A DNA stretch of 64,000 nt, from assembly GCA_963810485.1 (NCBI GenBank), contig CAWENQ010000003.1, positions 744,001-808,000 on the forward strand, in the 5' to 3' direction. A program made the translations under genes and the position numbers. This document shows, in pieces, positions 40,002-49,687 of the stretch; positions within the stretch are counted from its first letter, which is position 1; the number at the start of each line of letters is the position of its first letter. The DNA is from DATKFM01 sp963810485 (GTDB taxonomy: Bacteria; Pseudomonadota; Alphaproteobacteria; Dongiales; Dongiaceae). The notes below the pieces were generated by a model. The model worked only from the letters and a program-made list of their open reading frames with translations. It ran no database searches and was not told the origin of the DNA.

Positions 40002-42368
40002 ATGAATTCCATCGCAGCGACCCCCATTCTGCGAACCCGCAGCGTCCCGCAAGCCCGCGACACGCCCATCCTTGTCCGGCTTGAGCCGCGCCTTGGGGTT
40101 GCGCCTGTCGCCAAGTCGCCGGTCCGGATATTTCTCGGCAGCGAAGACGCGCAGCATCGGGCCGAGCGGATATTTATCTATGCCCTCGAGCAGGTGCGCG
40201 ATCCCAACCGCGCCTATGAAATCTTCGTGATGCGCAACATGGCCGGCTATACGCCGCGGGGCTGGCGCACCGGATTCACGAATTATCGCTTCGCCATCCC
40301 CGATTATGCCGGGCGCAGCGGCAAGGCGATCTACAACGATGTCGATCAGATCTATCTCGCCGACCCCAGCGGCATGTTCGATCTCGATCTGGGTAATCAC
40401 GGCTTCCTCGCCGTATCCGCATCCGATACGTCGGTCATGGTGATGGATTGCGCACGCATGGCGTCGGTGTGGAATTTGCCGGCGGCGACATCGCAATCGA
40501 AGGAACGGCTGCATGCCGATGCCGCTTCGTTCTGGGGACCGCTGGACGCCGCCTGGAATTCCCGGGATGCGGAATATGAGGAAGGCCGGTCGAAGCTGTT
40601 GCATTTCACCGCCATGCATACCCAGCCCTGGCAGCCTTTCCCGGAAGACTACGCCTATCGCCAGAATCCGCTGGCCGATCTCTGGTTCGATTTGGAACAG
40701 CAGGCCGATGCCGCCGGCTATCATGTGTTCACGGCCGCAAATCCCAGTGGCGAATATGCGCCTGCGCTCGCCGCGAACGCCCACGGCGAGGCCAAGGCGC
40801 CGTTGTCCGACGGTCTCCTGAAATTCATCCAGGCCGATGGCGTGCGCGGCGCGATGATGGTGACGGCCGGGCCGCCGCCGCCTTCGCCTGAGACACCGGC
40901 AATGATCGCCATCGATCTTTCGGCGAGCGCTGGCATCTGGCCGGTGGGCAAGGTGGAGAGCGTGATCGCCGTGGATTTGCTTGATCGGCTGCCATCTGAT
41001 GACATCCCCTGGACAATCGACAAACTGTTCGAGTCCGCCCAGAAGTCCGTCGCGGCCCGCATCGATTGCGGAGACGTCGAAAGCGAACAGCATCTACGCG
41101 CCACGATCCGCAATCCGGAATGGTGGCACGATCAGTTCCGCACCGCTGCCGCGCGCCATTTCGATGTCGCCTGGTATATCGAAGCAAAGACCGATGAGGA
41201 CGGCATCGCCGTCATTCTCAATGACGGCCCGCGCCAGTTCCGCGCGAAACCGCCGACCGTGTGGGTCCTCCTCGGCCATCGCACCGGCGACCGCGCCCAG
41301 CTCCTGGCGCTGGCCAACGCGCTCGGCTGGCCGTTCGAGGCCAAGGAGATGGTCTATACCGGCCGCCACTATCTGCCGAACCTGATGCAGAAGGAGTCCA
41401 CGCTCACCCTGGATCCGCCCAGCGCCGCCCAGCTACTCGCGCCCTGGCCCGACATCGTGCTGGATTGCGGCAAGCGCAGCGTGCCGGTGGCGCGCTGGAT
41501 CAAGAAGCAATCGGGCGGCCGCACGCGCCTGGTTCATCTGGGTCGTCCCTGGGGTGCATTCGACTGGTTCGACCTCATCGTCACCACGCCGCAATACCGC
41601 GTGCCGCCGCGCGCCAACGTCCAGGTCAACGCCGTGCCCATGAATCGCCCGTCGCAATCGGCCCTCGATGAAGGATCGGCGCAATGGCGCGAGCGGTTCA
41701 GCCATCTGCCGCGGCCCTGGATCGGCCTCATCGCCGGCGGCCGGGCGGCGCCCTATGTGTTCGACGTGGACGCCGCACGCCGGCTCGGCAGCTTGGCCAG
41801 CGCCGTGGCCCAGAAGGCCGGCGGCTCGCTGTTGGTGACCACCAGCCCGCGGACTGGAGCTGCGGAAGCCGAGGCCTTGCGCGCCGCGATCTCGGCCCCG
41901 GCCTTCACCCATGTCTGGACCCCGGATGCCGGGGAAAACCCGTATCATGCCATCCTGGCGCTGGCCGACGAGCTGATCGTGACCGGCGAAAGCGCGTCCA
42001 TGCTGGCGGAGGCCTGCAGCACCGGCAAGCCGGTGGGCATCTTCGACATGCCGCGCCGGCCGGGTGCGCTCACCAGTGCAATCGACGTGATCGAACGCCT
42101 GGCCGGCGGTCATGGCGGCCGCCCCAGCTACCGCGGCACGCCGCAGCAGCAGGACCGGTTCGCCCGCTTCTACGACCGGTTGATCGAGCGTGGCTGGTTC
42201 ATGCCGCTGCGGGATTTCCGGGCCTATCAGGACTCCCTGATCCACCGCGGCTGGGCCTATCGCCTGGGCGAGGAGCGTCAGCCCCGCGCGCGTCAGCCCC
42301 AGCGGGACATGGAAAACACCGTGGCCCGCATCCGGCGCCTGCTGCTGAGCGACGGCCGGCGCCAGTAA
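40002..42368 (+). CDS. Fusion of a GT8-like glycosyltransferase domain and an ELM1/GtrOC1-type (DUF1022) domain
   Basis: Residues 35-330 resemble a nucleotide-sugar glycosyltransferase with a DxD-type motif in AIYNDVDQIYLADP, preceded by RIFLGSEDAQHRAERIF. Residues 420-770 match the ELM1 (mitochondrial fission homologue) family of putative glycosyltransferases: VWVLLGHRTGDRAQLLALANALGWPFEAKE, LIAGGRAAPYVFD, SLLVTTSPRTG and the acceptor-side ADELIVTGESASMLAEACSTGKPVGIFD. No membrane helices are obvious. The following pseB-pseC genes make a surface-glycan role likely. Donor and acceptor are unknown. Confidence 0.8.
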   Translation: MNSIAATPILRTRSVPQARDTPILVRLEPRLGVAPVAKSPVRIFLGSEDAQHRAERIFIYALEQVRDPNRAYEIFVMRNMAGYTPRGWRTGFTNYRFAIPDYAGRSGKAIYNDVDQIYLADPSGMFDLDLGNHGFLAVSASDTSVMVMDCARMASVWNLPAATSQSKERLHADAASFWGPLDAAWNSRDAEYEEGRSKLLHFTAMHTQPWQPFPEDYAYRQNPLADLWFDLEQQADAAGYHVFTAANPSGEYAPALAANAHGEAKAPLSDGLLKFIQADGVRGAMMVTAGPPPPSPETPAMIAIDLSASAGIWPVGKVESVIAVDLLDRLPSDDIPWTIDKLFESAQKSVAARIDCGDVESEQHLRATIRNPEWWHDQFRTAAARHFDVAWYIEAKTDEDGIAVILNDGPRQFRAKPPTVWVLLGHRTGDRAQLLALANALGWPFEAKEMVYTGRHYLPNLMQKESTLTLDPPSAAQLLAPWPDIVLDCGKRSVPVARWIKKQSGGRTRLVHLGRPWGAFDWFDLIVTTPQYRVPPRANVQVNAVPMNRPSQSALDEGSAQWRERFSHLPRPWIGLIAGGRAAPYVFDVDAARRLGSLASAVAQKAGGSLLVTTSPRTGAAEAEALRAAISAPAFTHVWTPDAGENPYHAILALADELIVTGESASMLAEACSTGKPVGIFDMPRRPGALTSAIDVIERLAGGHGGRPSYRGTPQQQDRFARFYDRLIERGWFMPLRDFRAYQDSLIHRGWAYRLGEERQPRARQPQRDMENTVARIRRLLLSDGRRQ

Positions 42369-42370
42369 CT

Positions 42371-42403
42371 GCCGGGCCGCAGGGTTGACCCTGCCAGCCC
42401 GGC
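42371..42403 (+). terminator. Nested hairpin between the ELM1-fusion gene and pseB
   Basis: GCCGGGC (42371-42377) pairs with GCCCGGC (42397-42403), and inside it CAGGG (42380-42384) pairs with CCCTG (42389-42393) around TTGA. It begins right after the stop codon and lacks a T-run, so it may be an attenuator or mRNA-stabilising structure. Confidence 0.5.
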
Positions 42404-42445
42404 TTGGTACCGGTCCGCCGCACCATCAAAAGGATATCCCCCGGT

Positions 42446-43462
42446 ATGGCGACCTTGCCCCAGCCAGCCCTCGACGGCGCCTCCATCCTCATTACCGGCG
42501 GCACCGGCTCGTTCGGCAAAGCCTTCACCCGCCATGTGCTCGCGAACTTCAAGCCGCGCCGCCTGATCATCTTCTCCCGCGACGAGATGAAGCAGTGGGA
42601 GATGAGCAGCGACCTCAGCATGGAGGCCCATCCCTGCCTGCGCTACTTCATCGGCGATGTCCGCGATGGCACGCGCCTCGACATGGCCATGCGCGGCGTC
42701 GACTATGTGATTCATGCCGCAGCGCTGAAGCAGGTGCCGACCGCCGAGTACAATCCCTTCGAATGCATCAACACCAATGTCATCGGCGCGGAGAATGTGG
42801 TGCAGGCGTCGATCCGTAACAACGTCAAGCGCGTCATCGCGCTGTCCACGGACAAGGCCGCTAACCCGATCAACCTCTACGGCGCCAGCAAGCTCGCCTC
42901 CGACAAGATCTTCGTCGCCGGCAATAATCTCAGCGGCACGGCCGAGACACTGTTCGCGGTTGTGCGCTACGGTAATGTGGTGGGTTCCCGGGGCAGCATC
43001 GTGCCACTGTTTCGCGACCTCATTGCCAAGGGCGCCGACAGCTTGCCGATCACCGACGTGCGCATGACCCGCTTCTGGATCACCCTCAACCAGGGAGTGC
43101 GCTTCGTGCTTTCCTGCATGGCCATGACCCGCGGCGGCGAGATCTTCGTGCCGAAGATTCCCAGCATGAAGATCGTCGACCTCGCCAAGGCCATGGCGCC
43201 CAAGCTGCCCCATCGCGAGATCGGCATCCGCCCTGGCGAAAAACTGCACGAGGTCATGGTCACCGAGGACGACACACGCAACACGGTGGAGATCGACGAC
43301 CGCTACATCATCGAGCCGGCTTTCCACTGGTGGCGGCGTGCCTCCTTCGCAAAAGAGGGCGCCAAGCAATTACCCGACGGCTTCCGCTACGCCAGCGACA
43401 CCAACAAACAGTGGCTGGATATCGACGGTCTCAACAAGATGATGCGGGAGCCCGCATTGTGA
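42446..43462 (+). CDS. pseB: UDP-N-acetylglucosamine 4,6-dehydratase (inverting), PseB
   Basis: This short-chain dehydrogenase family enzyme starts the pseudaminic-acid pathway. It has the Rossmann motif TGGTGSFGKAF, FSRDEMKQWEM, the catalytic Thr-Asp-Lys in LSTDKAANPINLYGASK with the Tyr-x3-Lys pair, RYGNVVGSRGSIVPLF, and IRPGEKLHE near the C terminus, all diagnostic of PseB/FlaA1. ATG 42446 (MATLPQ) is chosen with AAAGGA upstream; an earlier ATG adds 14 basic residues. It overlaps pseC by 4 bases (GTGA), so the two are translationally coupled. Confidence 0.94.
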   Translation: MATLPQPALDGASILITGGTGSFGKAFTRHVLANFKPRRLIIFSRDEMKQWEMSSDLSMEAHPCLRYFIGDVRDGTRLDMAMRGVDYVIHAAALKQVPTAEYNPFECINTNVIGAENVVQASIRNNVKRVIALSTDKAANPINLYGASKLASDKIFVAGNNLSGTAETLFAVVRYGNVVGSRGSIVPLFRDLIAKGADSLPITDVRMTRFWITLNQGVRFVLSCMAMTRGGEIFVPKIPSMKIVDLAKAMAPKLPHREIGIRPGEKLHEVMVTEDDTRNTVEIDDRYIIEPAFHWWRRASFAKEGAKQLPDGFRYASDTNKQWLDIDGLNKMMREPAL

Positions 43463-44673
43463 CCCTGCCGCCTGGCGCCTTTCTTCCCTATGGCCGCCAC
43501 GACATCGACGAAGACGACATCGCCGCGGTCGCCGAGGTCCTGCGCGGCGACTGGCTGACCACCGGACCTAAAGTCGCCGAGTTCGAGAAAGCCCTCGCCG
43601 GCGTCACCGGCGCCAAGCACGCCGTCGTCTGCAACAGCGCCACCGCCGGCTTGCATCTGGCGATGATGTCCCTGGGCATCGGCCCCGGCGATTTCGTCGT
43701 CGTGCCGTCAATCACATTCCTCGCCACCGCCAACTGCGCCCGCTATGTCGGTGCCGAAGTGCTGTTCGCCGATGTCGATCCCGAGACCGGCTTGATGACG
43801 GCGGAAACGCTGGAAGCCGCCTTGGCGCGCAGCGACGATGGCAACGTCCGTGCCGCCCTTCCCGTGCATCTCACCGGCCGGACCGTGGACATGGCCGCGC
43901 TTTCGGAAATCGCCGAGCGCGACGGCTTTGCTCTGGTGGAAGACGCCGCCCACGCCGTCGGCAGCCGGTACAAGGTGAACGGCAAGCTGGAGCCGGTGGG
44001 AAACTGCCGCTTCAGCAAGATGGCGGTGTTTTCCTTTCACCCCGTGAAAACGATTGCCATGGGCGAAGGCGGCGCCATCGCCACCAATGACGACAGCTTG
44101 CAGGCCGCGCTCGCCAGCTTCCGCACCCACGGCATGACCCGCGATATCGACCATCTTGCCAACCCGGAGATGGCCCTCGATGCACACGGCCAGTTGAACC
44201 CCTGGTACTACGAGATGTCGGAGCCCGGATACAACTACCGGGCCACCGACATGCAATGCGCGCTCGGCCTCAGCCAGCTGCGCAAGCTCGACCGCTACGC
44301 AAAACGCCGGCGGAAATTGGTGGATCGCTACCGTCAGCAATTGCAGCCTCTGCGGCCCCTCGTTTCCGGCCCGGCAGCGCCCTCGGATTGCGAACCGGCG
44401 TGGCACCTCTGCGCAATCCGGATCGACTTCCAGGCCGCGAAAATCGACCGGGCGGCGCTGATGACCAAGCTGCGCGCCGACGGAATCGGAACTCAGGTGC
44501 ACTATATTCCGGTACACCAACAGCCCTACTACCGTCAGCGCTATGGCAATTTGAGCCTGCCGGGTGCCGATGCGTACTACAAAAGCTGCCTCAGCCTGCC
44601 TCTTTTTCCGGCAATGACCGACGGCGATGTGGATCGAGTCGTGGATGCACTCGCGCGCGCGCTCCAGCACTGA
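43459..44673 (+). CDS. pseC: UDP-4-amino-4,6-dideoxy-L-altrosamine transaminase, PseC
   Basis: PseC aminates the product of PseB. The 404-residue DegT/DnrJ/EryC1-type aminotransferase begins at the GTG overlapping the pseB stop and shows LPYGRHDIDEDDIAAV, GDWLTTGPKVAEFE, AVVCNSATAGLHLA, VPSITFLATANCA, the Schiff-base Lys in FSFHPVKTIAMGEGG and YNYRATDMQCALG. The remaining pseudaminic-acid genes (pseH, pseG, pseI, pseF) are not in the window. They may lie elsewhere, or the sugar may be used directly as a 2,4-diamino-trideoxyhexose derivative. Confidence 0.93.
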   Translation: MTLPPGAFLPYGRHDIDEDDIAAVAEVLRGDWLTTGPKVAEFEKALAGVTGAKHAVVCNSATAGLHLAMMSLGIGPGDFVVVPSITFLATANCARYVGAEVLFADVDPETGLMTAETLEAALARSDDGNVRAALPVHLTGRTVDMAALSEIAERDGFALVEDAAHAVGSRYKVNGKLEPVGNCRFSKMAVFSFHPVKTIAMGEGGAIATNDDSLQAALASFRTHGMTRDIDHLANPEMALDAHGQLNPWYYEMSEPGYNYRATDMQCALGLSQLRKLDRYAKRRRKLVDRYRQQLQPLRPLVSGPAAPSDCEPAWHLCAIRIDFQAAKIDRAALMTKLRADGIGTQVHYIPVHQQPYYRQRYGNLSLPGADAYYKSCLSLPLFPAMTDGDVDRVVDALARALQH

Positions 44674-44740
44674 TCGCCGTTAGTACTTCCTTCACCATCC
44701 GCCGCGATATCCACAGATTTCAGAGACATCGCGGGGGCAT

Positions 44741-44756
44741 TGTGTATTTCGTCACA
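44741..44756. promoter_or_regulatory. Crp-like site TGTGT-N6-TCACA
   Basis: TGTGTATTTCGTCACA matches 9 of 10 core Crp positions and lies 50-75 bases upstream of the probable start of the PAS-domain gene. Confidence 0.5.
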
Positions 44757-44790
44757 GCGCAGGTGGCACTCGCACGCCTTACTCGCGTCC

Positions 44791-45330
44791 ATGAGTTGGG
44801 GGTACGAGTGCAGCAGCGTGACGGAAGAAGTGCCAGCGGGGCGGATCGCCCAGCGCATTCCGCTCGACAATCTCAGGGATCAACGGCTCTTCCGCGTTCT
44901 CGATTACTGGCGCTCGAAATCGGCGCAGGGTCGGCTGCCTCTGCGCCGTGATATCGATCCCTCGGAATTCCGCTGGGCCCTCGGCCTGGTTTGCTTGCTG
45001 GATGTGGAGCAGCGGCCACTCAGATTCCGCTACCGGCTCGACGGTTCGGTGATTGCGACGCGCAATGGCCATGACATGACCGGGCGCGCCATCGATGCCA
45101 TCGAGCACAAGCCCTCTGCCGGCATGCTGCACGGCCAGTTCGCCACCGTCGTTGCCGAGAAAGCGCCGGCGGCCCACCGCATCTGCACGGAGCACGGCAT
45201 TTTCGGCACCACCTACGAAAGGGTGGCGCTACCGCTGTCTCATGATGGCCATGACGTGGCCATGATCATGACGGTCGCCGCGAACATGGAGATCGAGCAG
45301 TCGCAGCATGTGCGCTGCTTCTTCCGCTAG
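44791..45330 (+). CDS. PAS-fold (PAS_5-type) domain protein
   Basis: The protein matches the stand-alone PAS_5 group common in Rhodospirillales: LDYWRSKSAQGRLPLRRDIDPSEF, LVCLLDVEQRPLRFRYRLDGSVIATRNGHDMTGRAIDA, and a C-terminal ERVALPLSHDGHDVAMIM strand pair. No output domain is attached, so it is a small sensor or adaptor of unknown ligand. The start is uncertain; GTGs at 44818 and 44833 are also possible, and no ribosome site decides. A Crp-like palindrome lies upstream. It separates pseC from the minus-strand aminotransferase. Confidence 0.75.
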   Translation: MSWGYECSSVTEEVPAGRIAQRIPLDNLRDQRLFRVLDYWRSKSAQGRLPLRRDIDPSEFRWALGLVCLLDVEQRPLRFRYRLDGSVIATRNGHDMTGRAIDAIEHKPSAGMLHGQFATVVAEKAPAAHRICTEHGIFGTTYERVALPLSHDGHDVAMIMTVAANMEIEQSQHVRCFFR

Positions 45331-45341
45331 AGCGGACACGC

Positions 45342-46633
45342 CTACCGCACCCTGAACAGCGGCTGCAGCGGCGCGCACTTCAGGTACTGCTTCATCGCAT
45401 CCTCATCGACCGCATCCTTCAGGATCGGGAAGACTTCGTCATAGACCTGGAACAGCCGGTCGATATCGGCATCGCTATGGGCGTAGGTCATGTTGTGGGC
45501 GCCCAAGGTCATGATTCCGCGCGCCAGCGTCTCCTGCTGGAACAGCGTCTTGATCGCGAACTGCGTGTGCTTCGGCGTGTCCGACAAGATCAGGAAATTC
45601 CAGGCCGGATGCCCGGCGGTCTTGGCGAAATGGCCGATGCCGATATTTCCGGATGCGCTCATCGACTCCGGCCAGGATGCGCTCGCCGCGCCGCCGCAAC
45701 GTCGCAACCACCGGTTCGCGCTGCAGCTTTGTCAGCGCCGCCTTCGCTGCCGCCAGCGACAGCGTCTCGCCGCCCATGGTGAAGGAGAAGAAGATCTCCT
45801 CCATGAGCTTCATCACGTCGCCGCGGCCCACCACCGCCGACAGCGGATAGCCGTTGGCGATGCCCTTGCCCAGCGCGGTCAGGTCCGGGATCACGCCGAA
45901 ATACTCCTGCGCCCCGCCATTGGCGAAGCGGAAGCCGGTGATGACTTCGTCGAACACCAGCAGAGCGCCATGCTTGCGCGTCAGTTCGGCGACGCCCTCG
46001 AGAAATCCCTCTGCTGGCGCCACCGACGACATCGGCTCGAGGATGACAGCGGCAAATTCGCCCGGCCGTTCGGTCAACAGCTTTCTGAAGGAAGTCCAGG
46101 TTGTTGTAGTCGAACCGGTGGGTCAGCGCCCGCGTCGCCATCGGCACGCCGCGGTTGCGCGCGGTGCTGCCGATGTACCAATCCTGCCAGCCATGATAGC
46201 CGCAAACCGCCACATGATCGCGGTTGGTGAAGGCGCGGGCAATGCGGATGCAGCCGGCCGTTGCGTCGGAGCCGTTCTTGCCGAAGCGCACGGCATCGGC
46301 GCAAGGCACCAACTCGACGATCAGCTCGGCGACTTCGATCTCGATCTGATGGGGCAGCGAGAAGATCACGCCGTCTTCTAGCTGGCGTCGCACCGCTGCC
46401 GTCACGTCCGGATCGTTGTAGCCCAGGGTCACTGACGCCAGGCTGTTGATAAAATCGATATACTCGTTCCCATCGGCGTCCCACAGCTTGCTGCCCTGCG
46501 CCCGCGCCGCATAGAACGGCGAGACGCCGTGTGGAAACTGGGTCTTGCTCTTCGAGAAGGTCTGGGTGCCCAGCGGGATCGTCTTTTCGGCACGCGCCAG
46601 CAACTCTTCGGAGTGCCGGTATCGATCAGACAT
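45342..46633 (-). pseudogene. Class III aminotransferase (glutamate-1-semialdehyde-aminomutase-like), two frameshifts
   Basis: Read through two frame changes, the gene encodes about 430 residues: MSDRYRHSEELLARAEKTIPLG, SKLWDADGNEYIDFINSLASV, VRFGKNGSDATAGCIRIARAFT, LLVFDEVITGFRFANGG, the PLP lysine in LGKGIANGYPLSAVVG, and an intact C terminus. The breaks fall at 46082-46084 and 45646-45648. At each, AAA on the coding strand becomes a good codon series if read as AA (giving LQKLLTERPG and ERIRNIGIGHF). Such homopolymer breaks suggest sequence errors. Relatives occur in nonulosonic-acid and other deoxyamino-sugar gene clusters, fitting the pseB-pseC neighbourhood. Confidence 0.85.
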
Positions 46634-46709
46634 ATTGTTCTCCTTGCGGTCTGCGGGGTTTTATCCGAAGCGCCCGCAGGGGCCAATGGTATTCGGGCCG
46701 GTGATCCCT

Positions 46710-47609
46710 TTACTTTACCGCCGGCCATAAGGACGGATTGATCAATCCGGGGTCGTCGCAAGCCAGCTTTTCGAGTCCGCCGGGCATCGCCTTCGGCCGG
46801 CGGGCCGCGCCGAGGATTGCCGCCAGTTCGTCGGCACGCGTGACGCCGAAGATGACGCGATCGATATCAGGCTGTTCCAGCAGGAATCCCAGCGCCAGTT
46901 CCAGCGTATTCAGACTTGCTTGGGCCGCAGCGGCACGGACTCGATCCAGCATCGGAGCGTATGGCCTGAAATGCGCCGGCAGCGGGCCATCGAGCCCGAC
47001 CAGCAACCCTTGCAAAAATGCCGAGCGCACATGTACTTGGCAGCCTGCATCCTTCAGTGTCCGCAGCGTTCCATCACGCAGCAGCCGTTGATCCAGCAGG
47101 TTCGCCGGCGCCTGCACAAGTTCTACAGACATCGAGTTTTGCGCGGCTTTGATCTGCGCACCATCATACACGGAAACGCCGATCTTCCGGCACAAACCCG
47201 CGCTCTTCAGATCCGCCAGCAGCCGCGCCAGTTTATCGCCACCGGGTTTGCCCAGATCGTCGGGCCGATGCAGCAGCAGACCATCGACACTTTGCCGCTG
47301 CAGCCGCTTCAGCGATTGCTCGAATATCCGGCGCAGGCCGTCAATTGCCGCCGCATCGATGTTCTCGCCATCAAGCGCCGGCAGCTTGGTCACGATGCGC
47401 GCTTCGGGATGGCGCAACACCTGCCCCAGGATCGTCTCGCTTTCGCCATATGCCGCGGCGGTATCGAAGACCCGGATGCCGGCGGCGATCGCATCGCCGA
47501 CGATGCGGGATGCGTCGTCGGGCGAAACCCGGCCCCGCAGGTTCGTCACCCCATAATCCAGGCCGAACTGCACCGTGCCGAGCCCGAGTTTCGCGATACC
47601 GCCAATCAC
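46710..47609 (-). CDS. Aldo/keto reductase
   Basis: The (beta/alpha)8 NAD(P)H reductase shows KLGLGTVQFGLDYGVTN at the start, the catalytic Asp and Tyr in VFDTAAAYGESE, Lys in VTKLPAL, His in LLLHRPDD, and a late VIFGVTRADEL phosphate-binding segment. The GTG at 47609 is preferred because AGGGGG lies upstream and the homology starts there; GTG 47654 or ATG 47645 would add 12-15 residues. It follows on the same strand upstream of the frameshifted aminotransferase. The pair aminotransferase plus aldo/keto reductase is often found in deoxyamino-sugar loci. Confidence 0.87.
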   Translation of the reverse strand: MIGGIAKLGLGTVQFGLDYGVTNLRGRVSPDDASRIVGDAIAAGIRVFDTAAAYGESETILGQVLRHPEARIVTKLPALDGENIDAAAIDGLRRIFEQSLKRLQRQSVDGLLLHRPDDLGKPGGDKLARLLADLKSAGLCRKIGVSVYDGAQIKAAQNSMSVELVQAPANLLDQRLLRDGTLRTLKDAGCQVHVRSAFLQGLLVGLDGPLPAHFRPYAPMLDRVRAAAAQASLNTLELALGFLLEQPDIDRVIFGVTRADELAAILGAARRPKAMPGGLEKLACDDPGLINPSLWPAVK

Positions 47610-47798
47610 CCCGTCAACCCCCTGTAATCGGCTGCTTTCCCGCATCCGCGTCACTTTGACTGCAGTTCGCCGCGAGCCTTGACCGATCCGAGCCCCTGCC
47701 GCACAACGTCAGCCGGCCGGCCGCTGCGAAGCGGTACTGAAAATCGAATGACTTTCAAAGACATACCGGCCGCGAATCATGTAGGCTACCAAACCGGA

Positions 47799-49572
47799 AT
47801 GAACAGCGTAAGACAAGTACCGAAGCGCCGCCGGTCCCGGGCGGCCAGCGTGCTGCAGATCTTCATCTCTGCCGCGCCAAAGCGCGCGGCACTGGTTGTC
47901 GCACTGCTGCTCCTCGCGGGCTTTGCCGAAAGCATCGGCTACGCGACGCTGCTGCCGGTGCTAAGCGTGGCGATGGGCGATACCGCCGGCCAGCAGTCCG
48001 ATTTGCAGACTGCGGTAAGCCACGCGCTCGCCTGGGTGGGTATTCCGTTGGACAATCTGACCATCCTGATCGCCCTGGTGGTGGCCTGCGTCTGGGTCAA
48101 GGCGGCCATCATGCAGCTCGGCAACGTCTTCGTCGGCAACGAAATGGCGCAGGTTGCGACGGGATTGAGGCTCCGGCTGATCGACACGCTGCTGAAAGTG
48201 AAATGGAGTTACTTCACGCGTCAGCCCGTCGGGCGCTTTGCCAACGCCATCAGCAACGAGGCCGCGCGCGCCGCCGAGGCCTACTACGCCGCGGCGATGT
48301 TCGTGACCACGGTGATCCAGTCGATCATCTATCTCATTCTCACGCTCGTTTTCTCCTGGCAGGTTGGCCTGCTGTCTCTGCTGATCGGCGGATCGATCAC
48401 CTGGATGTTGCGGCCCCTGGTGCGCATGTCGCGCAAGGCCGGCCGGGCACAGACGCAACTGACTTCAGAATCTCGTGGCGCGCCTCACGGACACGCTGAC
48501 CGGCATCAAGCCGCTCAAGGCCATGGCCAAGCATGTGAGGATCAGCGCGCTGTTTGCCGTGGATGCGAAGGCCGTGAACGAAACGCTGCGGCGGCAGGTG
48601 GTCTCCAAGCAGGCCGTGCGCAACCTGCAGGAACCGATCCTCTGGACCCTCAGCGCAATCATATTGCTGATCGCCTATCGGTTCACCGACGTTTCCTTCT
48701 CCACTCTTCTGGTCATGGGCGCGTTGCTGTTCCGCACGGTCATCACCACCAACAAGGCGCAGCAGAACTACCAGATGGCCGCCATCGCCGAGAGCGCCTA
48801 TTGGACTCTGCAGGACACCATCCGAGAGGCCACCGCCGAGCGCGAAACCAATGCCGGCGCCAAGGTGCCGACCTTGAAGCGCGCCTGCGTGTTCGACCGC
48901 GTCTCTTTCAGTTATGGCGACAAGGTGATCCTGCGGGATGTTTCATTTGAGGTCGCCGCCGGCTCCATTACCGCGGTCACCGGCGCTTCAGGCGCGGGCA
49001 AGACCACCATTGCCGATCTTATTCTCGGTCTGATGTCCCCCGCCGCCGGCGCGATCCGCCTGGACGATGTTCCACTCACCGAGGTCGACATCATCCAATG
49101 GCGCGAGATGGTAGGCTATGTGCCCCAGGACGTGATCCTGTTCCACGACACGGTGATGGCCAACGTAACCCTCGGCGATGCGGCCTATTCCGCCGCTGAC
49201 GTGGAAGCAGCGCTGAAATCCGTGGACGCCCTGGATTTCGTCGCACAACTGCCCCAGGGCCTGCAGACCGTGGTGGGTGAGCGGGGCAGCCTGCTTTCCG
49301 GCGGCCAGCGCCAGCGTATCGCCCTCGCCCGCGCCCTGATCCACCAACCGTCGCTGGTGATCCTGGACGAAGCCACCAGCGCCCTTGATCCCGGCACCGA
49401 GGCCGCCATTTGCCAAAGCCTGAAATCCCTGTCCGCGAGCAGCGGCCTGACCATCCTGGCCATCTCCCACCAGCCGGCCTGGGTGGAGGCCGCTGATCGT
49501 GTCTACCGGCTCGACCGGCAGCAGGTGAGTTCGGCGCTCGATGAGACTACGCCGCGCGCCGCGGCCTCCTAG
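47799..49572 (+). pseudogene. ABC exporter, fused membrane and ATPase domains, one frameshift
   Basis: The first 225 codons give a type-1 ABC exporter membrane domain with helices in ALVVALLLLAGFAESIGYATLLPVLSVAMG and beyond. At about 48467-48470 the frame shifts by one base (ACTTCAGAATCTCGTG, probably one extra base), and the second frame continues NLVARLTDTLTGIKPLKAMAKH, then Walker A GASGAGKTT, signature LLSGGQRQRIALARAL and Walker B LVILDEATSALD. The repaired protein of about 590 residues resembles half-size glycolipid or polysaccharide exporters such as PglK. Downstream lies the sphingolipid cluster, so cargo could be a glycan-lipid intermediate. A start at 47748 is possible. Confidence 0.85.
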
Positions 49573-49687
49573 GACTGCCGTAACATTCGGCAATGAATCG
49601 TGAGCAGCCGCGGAAAGGCCTGCTCTTGAGCGCTTTTCCCCCATTTGCTATTTCGCCACTCCACAGTCTCCCCGCAAACCTGATCCG

